Of a stretch of DNA of 14,134 nt, positions 6,642 to 14,045 are shown in pieces; position 1 is the stretch's first letter, and every line of letters begins with the position of its first letter. The position numbers were made by a program, and so were the translations under genes. Origin of the DNA: a bacterium (GTDB lineage: Bacteria; Desulfobacterota; Anaeroferrophillalia; Anaeroferrophillales; Tharpellaceae); NCBI GenBank assembly GCA_029935295.1, contig JAOZKP010000042.1, forward strand, positions 1-14,134, written 5' to 3'. A model generated the notes under the pieces. The model was not told where the DNA came from. It searched no databases and was given only the letters and a program-made list of their open reading frames with translations.

Positions 6642-7673
6642 ATGGTTGATAAATATATTCTTGCGGCTGATATTGGGGCGACTAAAACCGATATCGGCCT
6701 TTTTTGCGCGTTGGACGGGAATCTGCAACGAGTTGTTGTGCAGAGATTTGCCAGTTGCGGCGAGGTTGAATTTTTACATCGGGTGAAAGATTTTCTGGCG
6801 GCCCAATTGTCTTCAGGGATTTTGCGTGCAGCTTGTTTTGGTGTCGCGGGGCCGGTGGTCGCGGGTCGGGTTGAGGCGACCAATTTAGGTCTTAAGCTTG
6901 ATGAGAAGAGTTTGCGCAAAGAGTTGAGTTGCCCGCAGCTTTTTCTGGTTAATGATCTTTTTGCGACAGCAGCGGCAATCCCAACCCTTGAGAGCCGTGA
7001 TTTTGCGATACTTCAAATTGGGGATGATACTAACATTAATTCCGGTAGTCCGGTAGCAATTATGGCCCCGGGAACCGGTCTGGGGATGGCGTTCCTGCTT
7101 GGGGGTGAAAAACTGAATATTTTGGCCTCAGAAGGTGGTCATGCCGATTTTGCACCTCGGGATGAGGCTGAAGTCGAGTTGTGGCGTTACCTGAAAAAAA
7201 GATTTGGCCGGGTCAGTTGTGAGCGCCTGCTTTCCGGACCGGGGCTGGTAAATATCTTTGACTGGCTTAAAAACAGGGAAGCTGCAGGTGGTTCGAACAG
7301 AGTCGATATTTCAGGATTGTCACATACGGAACTTGGCGGGGCTGAGGTAGTGGCGGCGGCAGCTGCCGGAGACAGGGTTGCGCTTGCGGCGATATCATAT
7401 TTTACGGCAATATTGGGTGGTGTCGCTGGTGATCTGGTGCTTTCCGGCATGGCTGCCGGCGGGCTCTGTCTGGCCGGCGGAATTCCGGCAAAAATTATCA
7501 ATTATCTTCGTCAAGGTCAATTTATAAATGCCTTTAATGCAAAAGGCCGGATGTCAAGCTGGATCAAACAGGTGCCGGTTAAAGTGGTGCTTAATCAGGA
7601 GACAGCATTGCTCGGTGCGGCCTGGATTGCATTAGACCGCAGTGCTAATCAGCAGAAGTTCCGAGATCTTTAG
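6642..7673 (+). CDS. glk: Glucokinase (bacterial Glk family)
   Basis: This enzyme phosphorylates glucose with ATP to give glucose 6-phosphate, the substrate of the isomerase encoded just upstream. The 343-residue protein shows the ATP phosphate-1 motif ADIGATKTDIGLF (9-21), LVNDLFATAAAIP (102-114) with the catalytic aspartate at 105, APGTGLGMAFLL (142-153), SEGGHADFAPR (163-173) and CLAGGIPAKI (276-285). These define the Glk family rather than the ROK family; there is no ROK zinc-cysteine cluster. It is slightly longer than E. coli Glk (321). The start has only a weak ribosome binding site, suggesting coupling to translation of pgi. Its 3' end overlaps a convergent small gene on the other strand by 29 nt. 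Confidence 0.92.
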   Translation: MVDKYILAADIGATKTDIGLFCALDGNLQRVVVQRFASCGEVEFLHRVKDFLAAQLSSGILRAACFGVAGPVVAGRVEATNLGLKLDEKSLRKELSCPQLFLVNDLFATAAAIPTLESRDFAILQIGDDTNINSGSPVAIMAPGTGLGMAFLLGGEKLNILASEGGHADFAPRDEAEVELWRYLKKRFGRVSCERLLSGPGLVNIFDWLKNREAAGGSNRVDISGLSHTELGGAEVVAAAAAGDRVALAAISYFTAILGGVAGDLVLSGMAAGGLCLAGGIPAKIINYLRQGQFINAFNAKGRMSSWIKQVPVKVVLNQETALLGAAWIALDRSANQQKFRDL

Positions 7674-7854
7674 CAATTACCTCTTCAATAAATTCCAGCA
7701 TTGTCTTGCCATCTTTGTAAGGTACTTTGAGGTTGGCGTGCATTTTGTCGGAACCGATTAGCTCTTCTTCATTGCCGATAAGAGCCCAGCCATTGTCTCT
7801 GTAAGTTAATACCAGCTTCTCTTCCATCATGTAACGCTTTACTTGATCTGACAT
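7645..7854 (-). CDS. Small protein of unknown function (69 aa)
   Basis: I do not recognise a family. The protein has 69 residues, is soluble and charged, and has no signal peptide, membrane segment, cysteine or repeat. Its composition (KLVLTYRDNGWALIGNEEEL, then FIEEVIAKDLG) suggests a beta-rich front followed by a helix. It is probably real: the ATG at 7854 is preceded by GAGG at about 7 nt on the minus strand, and codon use resembles its neighbours. Its last 29 nt overlap the end of glucokinase tail to tail. Transcription probably comes from the chemoreceptor side, but the hairpin at 7886-7926 lies only about 31 nt before the start, so expression may depend on read-through or on a promoter I cannot identify. 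Confidence 0.65.
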   Translation of the reverse strand: MSDQVKRYMMEEKLVLTYRDNGWALIGNEEELIGSDKMHANLKVPYKDGKTMLEFIEEVIAKDLGTSAD

Positions 7855-7885
7855 GAATTGCCTCTTTTTGTTTGATTGTGTGTGA

Positions 7886-7926
7886 AAAGAGGGAGATGGG
7901 TATTATTTATACCCATCTCCCTCTTT
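7886..7926. terminator. Strong 18-bp hairpin, terminator of the tkt-pgi-glk operon and probably of the Cache gene
   Basis: The arms at 7886-7903 and 7909-7926 (AAAGAGGGAGATGGGTAT and its exact complement) flank a 5-nt loop. On the + strand the hairpin is followed by TCTATTTTTTC, a good intrinsic terminator tail, about 210 nt after glucokinase ends. On the - strand the T-run is only TTTT, so there it may act as a partial terminator or an mRNA 3'-stabilising hairpin between the Cache gene and the 69-residue gene. Confidence 0.85.
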
Positions 7927-7957
7927 CTATTTTTTCAGTTAAAAAATGAAGTGGGAT

Positions 7958-8428
7958 CTATTCGTATACACCAGCTCCGAAAGAGGCTTTTTGCCCTTTA
8001 GTGTAGTGTATGTAACTAGCTTTTTTACTCGGTTTCTTTTCGCCCGGTTTCGGCCACATGTAGCTGACCCAGCCTTCACCAGAATCAGATTTGGCGATGT
8101 TTAAGAATTCTACAAAAATCATAACTCCGTTAATATCTTTTAACCCCATAAGGTCTTTGCCGACCAGTCCGGGTTTCATCGGGTGAGCTAGGGTACCACC
8201 GGTTACAGGATCCAGAGCAAATACGTAAGTGTCTTTCCAAACAAAGGGACCAGTTTTGTCGGCGACGGCTTTAAGAGTGGCATCAAGGCCTTTTTCCGCA
8301 ACCATTGCCGCAGCTTTTTTACACATAGTAATACATTCATCTTTAGTTGCGTGTTCGGAAGCAAAAGCGAATCCGCTGAAAGCGACAACTGAACAAATTA
8401 AAAGGGCTGCAATAATAATCTTCTTCAT
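7958..8428 (-). CDS. Secreted single-Cache domain protein (periplasmic ligand-binding type)
   Basis: The 156-residue protein has a clear Sec signal peptide (MKKIIIAALL...GFAFA, cleavage about 23/24) followed by one small Cache domain. Typical single-Cache features are a long first helix (about 28-60), the beta-strand pair DTYVFALDPVTGGTLAHP (66-83), PGLVGKDLMGLKDINGV (86-102), and GWVSYMWPKPGEKKPSKKASY (119-139). There is no membrane anchor or output domain, so it must work as a free periplasmic sensor or carrier. Unusually, the first helix carries Cys32 and Cys36 (CITMC). I chose ATG 8428 over ATG 8440 because GAGGA stands correctly before the former and nothing before the latter. It follows the chemoreceptor gene by about 100 nt on the same strand and may be its partner. 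Confidence 0.8.
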   Translation of the reverse strand: MKKIIIAALLICSVVAFSGFAFASEHATKDECITMCKKAAAMVAEKGLDATLKAVADKTGPFVWKDTYVFALDPVTGGTLAHPMKPGLVGKDLMGLKDINGVMIFVEFLNIAKSDSGEGWVSYMWPKPGEKKPSKKASYIHYTKGQKASFGAGVYE

Positions 8429-8514
8429 AATTTTCCTCATTTCGAAGTTGTGAATAGTTTTGATACCGACTTTAGTCTTAATAAATCAGTTCATCTTATT
8501 ACCTTGAAAATACT

Positions 8515-8525
8515 TCACCTCCTTA
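8515..8525 (-). promoter_or_regulatory. Orphan full-length Shine-Dalgarno sequence after the chemoreceptor stop
   Basis: On the - strand TAAGGAGGTGA, complementary to the entire anti-SD tail of 16S rRNA, begins one base after the TAA of the chemoreceptor gene. No ATG, GTG or TTG lies at a proper distance downstream. The only reading there is a very short ORF, and the Cache gene 87 nt away has its own site. Its role is unknown. Confidence 0.4.
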
Positions 8526-8526
8526 T

Positions 8527-10533
8527 TTATTGGATTTTAAACTGTTTTACAATCTTACCCAGTTGGCCGGCAAGCGCACTCAAATCATCTGATTGAGAAT
8601 TAACCTGGGTGCTGCTGTCATTAAGTTCCTGAGTTGATGATGTGACTTCAGATATCTCTGTCGCAATATCGGCGGCCACCGTTGATGTTTGACCGATGTT
8701 GTCATTGACTTCGTTTAAGTTCTCTGAGACTCCAACAATGCTATCGGCAATTTCCCGCGTAGTTGCTGATTGCTCTTCGATTGCCGCTGCGATAGTTGCA
8801 ACAATTTCGTTTATTTCATTAACTTTTATGGTGACAGTCTCAATCTCATCAACTGTACCTTTTGTCGATCTTTGGATACCTTCAACTTTGCTCTGAATTT
8901 CACCGGCAGCATTAGCAGTCTGTTGCGCCAGCTCTTTGATCTCGTTGGCAACAACGGCGAACCCTTTGCCGGCTTCACCCGCTCGGGCAGCTTCGATGGT
9001 CGCGTTTAAGGCGAGCAGGTTGACTTGTGAAGAGATCGAAGTGATTGTTTCAATGACTTTACCGATTTCCATAGCCGCGCTACCAAGTTCATTGACTTGT
9101 TGGTTGGCGTTATTAGTTTGCTCGACTGATTCAACTGTGATCGTTCGCGCTTTCGCCGTATTGTCAGCAATTTCATTGATTACAGCAGTCATCTCCTGAA
9201 TTGAAGTTGCTGTGATATTGACATTGCTGGTTGCCTGTTCACAGGTTTCCGCAATGTTGCTGGTATTGCTGTTCATTTCTTCGGCAGCGGTCGCTACATT
9301 GCCAGCTTTACTTAAAACCTGTTCTGCTCCGTTCGACATTCCGGTTGAGAGATCAGAGAGGTTGCTTGCAGCACTGTTAAGCTGGTTAACTTGAGTTGAA
9401 ATGTCAATAATAATGGTTTGAACTTTGCCAATGAACTGGTTAAACCAGTGGGCGAGTTCGCCGATTTCATCTTTACTTTTAATCTCTAAACGGCTGGTTA
9501 AATCCCCTTCTCCTTCAGCAATGTCCCGGAGCATTGTTACCGTATTTTTGATCGGTCTAACAATTGCGATGATTATCATAGTGCCGAGTAACAGCATTGC
9601 TGCAAGACCTATCAAAGCAATAATAATCCCAGTCATCCGTGCACTTTTGTTACTGTTTTCAATACTTTTTATAGATACTGAAACAATTTCTTTGGCGGCA
9701 GTCTGAATCTGGACACCGTTAGTGCTGAGGTTTGTCAGAAGTTTATTATTTTTGTTCCAGAGTTTAAAAATTAGTTCTTCTTTTGTTTTATTGCTGACGA
9801 TAAGAGAGGATATTTTTTTCCAGGCCTGATTATGTTCGTTGTCTTTGAGAATATCTAAGATAACATCGATGTCGTGGAACATCTTTTTAAGTTTGGCTGT
9901 AAGTTCCTGTGTACGATTTAGGTATGTTTTGCTGTCTCCGGAGGATAGCAAACCTAAAAAGACGATGGTTTTAGATTCGTTAAAGGTAGCCATATCCTTC
10001 ATCTGCCCTTTGAAAAGTAGTTCTTGCGATGTGATTTCCTCACCTTCCATTAAGAGCATTGACTGTTTCCCGTCGATTTGTCCGACGCTTTGATTAAGTT
10101 GTTTGATGATATTATCGTCAGTTGTCTTGAGTTCGCCCTTGTATTTATTGAGTGAAGTTAAATTTTTTGATGTTTCAGCAAAAAGTGAGGCATGTTCTTT
10201 GGTGAGGGCGGTGATCTCTTGAATGGCGCCCAGGATTTTATTATCAGAGGTAGCTTTTTTGATATCTTCCAGCGTGCCCTGCATTTTTTGATTAAGCTCA
10301 TCTATTGCTGAGAGCTGGTTTTTGTCACCATTGGCAATAAAGCGCTCTTCCAGCATTACCATTTCCATGATATTTCCGGCGATTTCTCGACTGTCGCGCT
10401 CAACCCTAATATTTTGATTCTTTTTTTGATCAAAGACAAAATTTGTGATTGTGATTATGGCCATCCCGGCAATGCCGAGAAGCATCAGTGTAATAATTTT
10501 AGCACGAATATTTGTAAAGATTGAAGTTTTCAT
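8527..10533 (-). CDS. Methyl-accepting chemotaxis protein with a long helical periplasmic domain (HBM-like)
   Basis: This 668-residue transmembrane chemoreceptor has TM1 at about 11-33 and a large periplasmic domain at about 34-298. TM2 is at about 300-326, a HAMP linker at about 327-380, and a cytoplasmic signalling helix pair follows to 668. The periplasmic part is nearly all predicted helix, about 265 residues, matching the size and style of helical bimodular (HBM) sensors better than Cache or four-helix sensors; this is a judgement from sequence. The signalling tip VNLLALNATIEAARAGEAGKGFAVVANEIKEL (504-535) is intact and would bind CheA and CheW. The C-terminus (IVKQFKIQ) lacks a CheR-tethering pentapeptide. 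The ATG at 10533 has AGGAG about 9 nt upstream. Next on the same strand is a secreted Cache protein that may present a ligand to it. Confidence 0.92.
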   Translation of the reverse strand: MKTSIFTNIRAKIITLMLLGIAGMAIITITNFVFDQKKNQNIRVERDSREIAGNIMEMVMLEERFIANGDKNQLSAIDELNQKMQGTLEDIKKATSDNKILGAIQEITALTKEHASLFAETSKNLTSLNKYKGELKTTDDNIIKQLNQSVGQIDGKQSMLLMEGEEITSQELLFKGQMKDMATFNESKTIVFLGLLSSGDSKTYLNRTQELTAKLKKMFHDIDVILDILKDNEHNQAWKKISSLIVSNKTKEELIFKLWNKNNKLLTNLSTNGVQIQTAAKEIVSVSIKSIENSNKSARMTGIIIALIGLAAMLLLGTMIIIAIVRPIKNTVTMLRDIAEGEGDLTSRLEIKSKDEIGELAHWFNQFIGKVQTIIIDISTQVNQLNSAASNLSDLSTGMSNGAEQVLSKAGNVATAAEEMNSNTSNIAETCEQATSNVNITATSIQEMTAVINEIADNTAKARTITVESVEQTNNANQQVNELGSAAMEIGKVIETITSISSQVNLLALNATIEAARAGEAGKGFAVVANEIKELAQQTANAAGEIQSKVEGIQRSTKGTVDEIETVTIKVNEINEIVATIAAAIEEQSATTREIADSIVGVSENLNEVNDNIGQTSTVAADIATEISEVTSSTQELNDSSTQVNSQSDDLSALAGQLGKIVKQFKIQ

Positions 10534-10949
10534 GACATGAGACTCCTATTATCCTTTGGAAAAATGTTTGATTGTTGCTCTGGTTGAAGTTGGCAAGTTA
10601 TCTGTTTTTTTCTTTTCAAGCACTAACTTATTTAAAGCTTAGTGTCAATATGGATTATCACTAGCATGTTTAAATGTGGACGTCAATCATCACTATCACT
10701 CATTAAAATTAATATTTTTCAGTGGTATCAAAATATAGTTGAATATGCACTCTTCTCTTTTTACTCTATAATGAGATCATTCCAGTCGATTTATTAGTTG
10801 TAAATAACAATGGTTTATTTGTCTGTTTGTTGTGTTGTTTACTTTATCTTGACACATAGATGCTTATTGACGTAGAGATAATAGAGTAGGTTGTTTTACC
10901 CTTTTCGTAAATCCATAAATACATTTGTAAGTTAGAGGACTAGTTACTT
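10534..10949. other. Divergent intergenic region (416 bp), AT-rich
   Basis: This stretch separates the divergently transcribed chemoreceptor and peptidase genes and holds no credible gene. Visible elements are the chemoreceptor ribosome binding site (AGGAG, minus strand, about 10542-10546) and a short hairpin CACTAA/TTAGTG (10621-10626 with 10639-10644). A TTGACA at 10849-10854 and a GATAAT at 10877-10882 are also present, but with a 22-bp spacer too long for a normal sigma-70 promoter. I found no sigma-28 or sigma-54 promoter and no riboswitch motif, including no cyclic-di-GMP GEMM core. Confidence 0.5.
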
Positions 10950-12062
10950 TTGATCAAAAGGTTGAGGATTATAAGCTATTTCAGAGTTATATCGTTCTTG
11001 TTGCTTTTGTTTACTCTTTTTGTGGGTGATAGCGCTTGGGGAGTAAACTCTGTTGATTCGCAAAAGTCGAAAACACCTTTTGCGTTTGATGATGATATCG
11101 CTGAGATTCGCACAAAAATAGCTGCTAATAGTTATGACTTCAAAGTCTCAAGTAACTGGGTGGTACAGCTTTCGCAAAATTTGCGGGAGGGAATGCGCTT
11201 CCGTCGTTATCCTGGGTCGGTGATTCGTCGTCTGAGGGAGAGAAAGTTGTCAGATTCCCTGGGATCTCTTCTTGGTCAGCCTCTACCTTCAAGTTTTGAT
11301 CTTCGGAATGTTGGTTCGGGCCGCAGTTATATCGGTCCGGTACGGCAGCAGGGGAGCTGCGGTGCCTGTTATGCTTTTGGAGCCTGTGCTGCTGCGGAAG
11401 GAGCCTATAATCTGGCGACCGGGAGTTGTGATCAGAATTGTGTTGATTTTTCCGAAGCTTTCATCGCTTTCTGCCTTGATCCTTTTTATACCGGTTTTGA
11501 TGGCTGCCGGGGGTCTGATTATGAGTATGAAGAACTCGAAGCTTTGGTCAAATATGGAGTCTGTTATGAAAAACAGCTACCCTATAATCCTGCACACAGG
11601 AGTTGTACGTCAGGATTAGATATGCCGACAGTGCATTTTACCTCATGGCACCGTCTGCCCTGCAATGATGTGCTCGCAATTAAGGCCGCAATTTACCATT
11701 TCGGGGTTGTCGATGTTGCGGTTGCCACCAATTCCGCTTTCGATGCTTATGCCAGCGGTATCTATGAAGATACCAAGACTGATTGTATTGATCCTGGAAG
11801 TGGGGTTTGTTACTATGCACCGACAGATCATGTTGCGGCATTAGTAGGTTGGGATGATAATGGTGGTGATGGCTATTGGATCTTACGCAACTCCTGGGGG
11901 AGTGAGTGGGGAGAGGCCGGTTATATGAGAATTAAATATAACTCCGCGCATGTTGCCTGTGCCGCCTGCTATTTAACATTTACTCCGAAAAAGCCGCTGT
12001 TGCCTCAGCCGCGGCCGGTAAGTGTTGTCACTCCGTGGTTGAAATTGCTGCTGGATGATTAG
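10950..12062 (+). CDS. Secreted papain-like (C1 family) cysteine peptidase
   Basis: The 370-residue protein has a signal peptide (about 1-31), a short pro-region (about 32-110) without a recognisable I29 inhibitor domain, and a C1 catalytic domain from about 112. The catalytic set is complete: Gln134 (oxyanion hole) and Cys140 in QQGSCGACYAF, His294 in DHVAALVGWDDN, and Asn314 in NSWGSEWGEAGYMRI. Compared with papain's QGSCGSCWAF, Trp is replaced by Tyr. About 14 cysteines in the mature part suggest several disulfides and a periplasmic or extracellular location. It ends in a proline-rich tail, PKKPLLPQPRP. The start is TTG at 10950 with AGAGGA 10 nt upstream; an in-frame TAG at 10941 excludes an earlier start. 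Substrate unknown. It may be co-expressed with the small secreted protein downstream. Confidence 0.9.
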   Translation: MIKRLRIISYFRVISFLLLLFTLFVGDSAWGVNSVDSQKSKTPFAFDDDIAEIRTKIAANSYDFKVSSNWVVQLSQNLREGMRFRRYPGSVIRRLRERKLSDSLGSLLGQPLPSSFDLRNVGSGRSYIGPVRQQGSCGACYAFGACAAAEGAYNLATGSCDQNCVDFSEAFIAFCLDPFYTGFDGCRGSDYEYEELEALVKYGVCYEKQLPYNPAHRSCTSGLDMPTVHFTSWHRLPCNDVLAIKAAIYHFGVVDVAVATNSAFDAYASGIYEDTKTDCIDPGSGVCYYAPTDHVAALVGWDDNGGDGYWILRNSWGSEWGEAGYMRIKYNSAHVACAACYLTFTPKKPLLPQPRPVSVVTPWLKLLLDD

Positions 12063-12159
12063 TGCATTACAGGTTTTTCCTGCGTTGGTTTTTCAAATTA
12101 TAATATGGCAATAAAAGTTTTGTCTTTGAATGGTTTTCGGGTTGGGGAGGAAAAGAGTG

Positions 12160-12507
12160 ATGTCTAGAGGGAGATGTTTTTCTCGAGTTAATACGGTTGG
12201 TTTTTTGTTGATCGGGATGTTGATGTTAATATTTCAGGGGATTGCATTTGCGGAAACGAGCTGGTTTACCTGTAAGGTTGAGTTGGCAGGCCCGGGAAAA
12301 GATTATAGTTCCGTTGCGTTGACTGATCAATCTGAGACTCCGGTTTTTACCGGTAAATGGTTTACTTTGCCGGCTGACAAATCCCGCGAGATGCTGGCGG
12401 TTGCGCTGGTGGCAATCAACACCAACAAGCAGGTTGTGGTTGTGGTTGACCCCGATGCCGGAGCCTATCCTGAGATTTCGGATATCTATTTACTGGCCGG
12501 ACAGTAA
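12160..12507 (+). CDS. Small secreted protein of unknown function
   Basis: The 115-residue protein has a signal peptide (MSRGRCFSRV... FQGIAFA, cleavage about residue 32) and an approximately 84-residue mature domain, beginning ETSWFTCKVELAGPG. It is beta-rich, with KWFTLPADKSREMLAVALVAI and a hydrophobic strand VVVVVDP. I have an impression of short secreted proteins of this style in other proteobacteria, but I cannot assign a function. I chose ATG 12160 over ATG 12130 because GGAGG lies 9 nt before it. It follows the peptidase by 97 nt on the same strand; a perfect TATAAT at 12099-12104 lacks a good -35. Its stop lies 11 nt from the end of the convergent chemoreceptor gene. Confidence 0.7.
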   Translation: MSRGRCFSRVNTVGFLLIGMLMLIFQGIAFAETSWFTCKVELAGPGKDYSSVALTDQSETPVFTGKWFTLPADKSREMLAVALVAINTNKQVVVVVDPDAGAYPEISDIYLLAGQ

Positions 12508-12518
12508 ATTTACTCTTT

Positions 12519-13937
12519 TCAGCCGTTTTTGTAGGCTACCCTTAAACCACCCCAGTGGCGGCCCTGAACCATTATCGGGGCTGAAATATCCTTCATCATG
12601 GCGAAGTTGCCGCCGCCCATATCCCGGCGATAGGCCTGCAGGAGGAAATCTTCCTGGTTGCGGCCGGCGGCAAGTCCGACGCGATCATTAAACATGCGTT
12701 TATTGCGGCAGTTGGCAGCATTCCAGGCCGGATCATTGGCTCGTTGCGGTTGCGAGTATTTGCGGTTGTGAACCGGTAGATAGCCATTGCTATCGACTGC
12801 AACAACAAAAACCAGGGCCGGGATTTTTTCGAGCAGGGCCTCTTGAAACTTAGGTAAAAGTGATTCTAGAAAACTGGTGGCGCGGGTTGAAAACTGCTGT
12901 GGGTCAGTGCCCGGAATTTCTTTGTAATCCTGATCGAAAAGATCCTGGAGATGAACGCGGTTACTGTTGATTGCTTCCTCCAGGTTTTGGCTGATAGTTG
13001 CAGCAGCCTGTTTTACTTCAAGAATAAAGTGGCTGTCGGCAGTATCAACTCCGAGTTGATTGGTAGCGTGGATCAAGCCTTCGCCGAAATCGCGCAGACG
13101 ATTTAATTGCTCTCGTGATGAATTGATGTTTGCACGTGAATTTTCGATACTCTGATCCAGACTGCTGAGTCCTTCAGTTACCAGCACCACGCTTTCAGTG
13201 ATACCTTGAGTGCTGTTGCCAATCTCACCAAGTTCAGTGTTAACTCTGATTACAGCCTCGGAGACAGTCTCCAGGGCGGTGCCAATCTCCTGGGTTCCGG
13301 CCTGGGCCTGAATTGAATCTCGGTTGCCGTGTTCGCTCTCATTTTGTAACTGTTTGATTTGGGTATCGAGATTGTCAAGGGTCGTGTCGATCTGTTTAGT
13401 TGCTTTGGAAGTTTCTGCCGCCAGGGTTTTAACTTCACTGGCAACGACAGCAAAACCGCGTCCGGCTTCTCCGGCCCGGGCTGCTTCAATGGTTGCATTA
13501 AGGGCAAGAAGGTTGGTTTGGCCGGCGATGCCACGGATTGCCTGGGCAACTTTGCGAACTTCACTTAAAGCTCCGGCCAGATTTTCGAGTGCGGTTGCGA
13601 TCGATTGCACTGAGCCTGCGAGTGTGTTAATCTGCGATAAAGATGCCTCAACCTGTTCCCGCGAGGTTTCAAGGTCGTGGTTGGCTCCTTCCGCAACCTC
13701 AATCCCGTTTTTGATGGCACAGTTGATGGCTTCGGTATTCTTCTCCATTATGGTCGTCGCCTGGCGCAAATTTGCGAACTCACTTCCCTGCTGTTCGGTC
13801 AGTTCACTGATACCGTCAACTTCGCCGGCAATATCCGCAATTTCAATAACCATTTTGCCTGCGTCATCAGCAACTTTTTTGATACTGCGCTCAATTTGCG
13901 GTGGGAACTGATGTTCTGCCTGGGGTTGGTCAGTCAT
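12519..13937 (-). CDS. Soluble chemoreceptor with N-terminal signalling domain and C-terminal sensor domain
   Basis: The 472-residue protein has no signal peptide or membrane segment, so it is cytoplasmic. The order is inverted compared with classical receptors. A methyl-accepting coiled coil comes first (about 15-300), with the intact tip TNLLALNATIEAARAGEAGRGFAVVASEVKTL (141-172). A helical linker follows (about 302-372), then an alpha/beta sensor (about 373-472). The sensor has a PAS/Cache-like look: LVFVVAVDSNGYLPVHNRKYS, then NKRMFNDRVGLAAGRN, FLLQAYRRDMGGG, ISAPIMVQGRHWGGLRVAY. I have seen this terminal module in other bacterial chemoreceptors, but do not know its ligand. Cys410 lies between conserved-looking residues. 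The ATG at 13937 has GGAG 9 nt upstream. There is no HAMP domain and no CheR-binding tail. Confidence 0.9.
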   Translation of the reverse strand: MTDQPQAEHQFPPQIERSIKKVADDAGKMVIEIADIAGEVDGISELTEQQGSEFANLRQATTIMEKNTEAINCAIKNGIEVAEGANHDLETSREQVEASLSQINTLAGSVQSIATALENLAGALSEVRKVAQAIRGIAGQTNLLALNATIEAARAGEAGRGFAVVASEVKTLAAETSKATKQIDTTLDNLDTQIKQLQNESEHGNRDSIQAQAGTQEIGTALETVSEAVIRVNTELGEIGNSTQGITESVVLVTEGLSSLDQSIENSRANINSSREQLNRLRDFGEGLIHATNQLGVDTADSHFILEVKQAAATISQNLEEAINSNRVHLQDLFDQDYKEIPGTDPQQFSTRATSFLESLLPKFQEALLEKIPALVFVVAVDSNGYLPVHNRKYSQPQRANDPAWNAANCRNKRMFNDRVGLAAGRNQEDFLLQAYRRDMGGGNFAMMKDISAPIMVQGRHWGGLRVAYKNG

Positions 13938-14016
13938 CTTGAGACTCCGTTACTTATATGGTGAGAGGTGAGTTTGATGTGTAAGTTGCAAATATTTGAA
14001 GTGAAATATAACTAAG

Positions 14017-14045
14017 TTATTATGATACAACTCTGAGTTTGTCAA
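14017..14045 (-). promoter_or_regulatory. Candidate sigma-70 promoter of the soluble chemoreceptor
   Basis: On the minus strand TTGACA (14045 to 14040) and TAATAA (14022 to 14017) are 17 bp apart, about 80 bp before the start codon at 13937. The -35 is perfect and the -10 matches four of six positions. The rest of the 197 bp from 13938 to the window end shows nothing else that I can support. Confidence 0.4.

Noticed and set aside
10849..10882. Promoter TTGACA...GATAAT before the peptidase gene
   Set aside because: The 22-bp spacer is too long for sigma-70, and no -10 box stands at 16-18 bp.
10534..10949. Cyclic-di-GMP riboswitch or other structured leader before the peptidase or chemoreceptor
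   Set aside because: I searched by eye for the GEMM core and other familiar riboswitch motifs on both strands and found none.
12503..12514. AGTAAATTTACT palindrome at the convergent gene ends as a terminator
   Set aside because: The stem is short and A/T-only with no loop, so it would not form a stable terminator.
13324..13911. A 195-residue plus-strand open frame opposite the soluble chemoreceptor
   Set aside because: It is the complement of the low-complexity, Ala/Ser-rich signalling domain, has no ribosome binding site, and the minus strand carries unmistakable chemoreceptor motifs.
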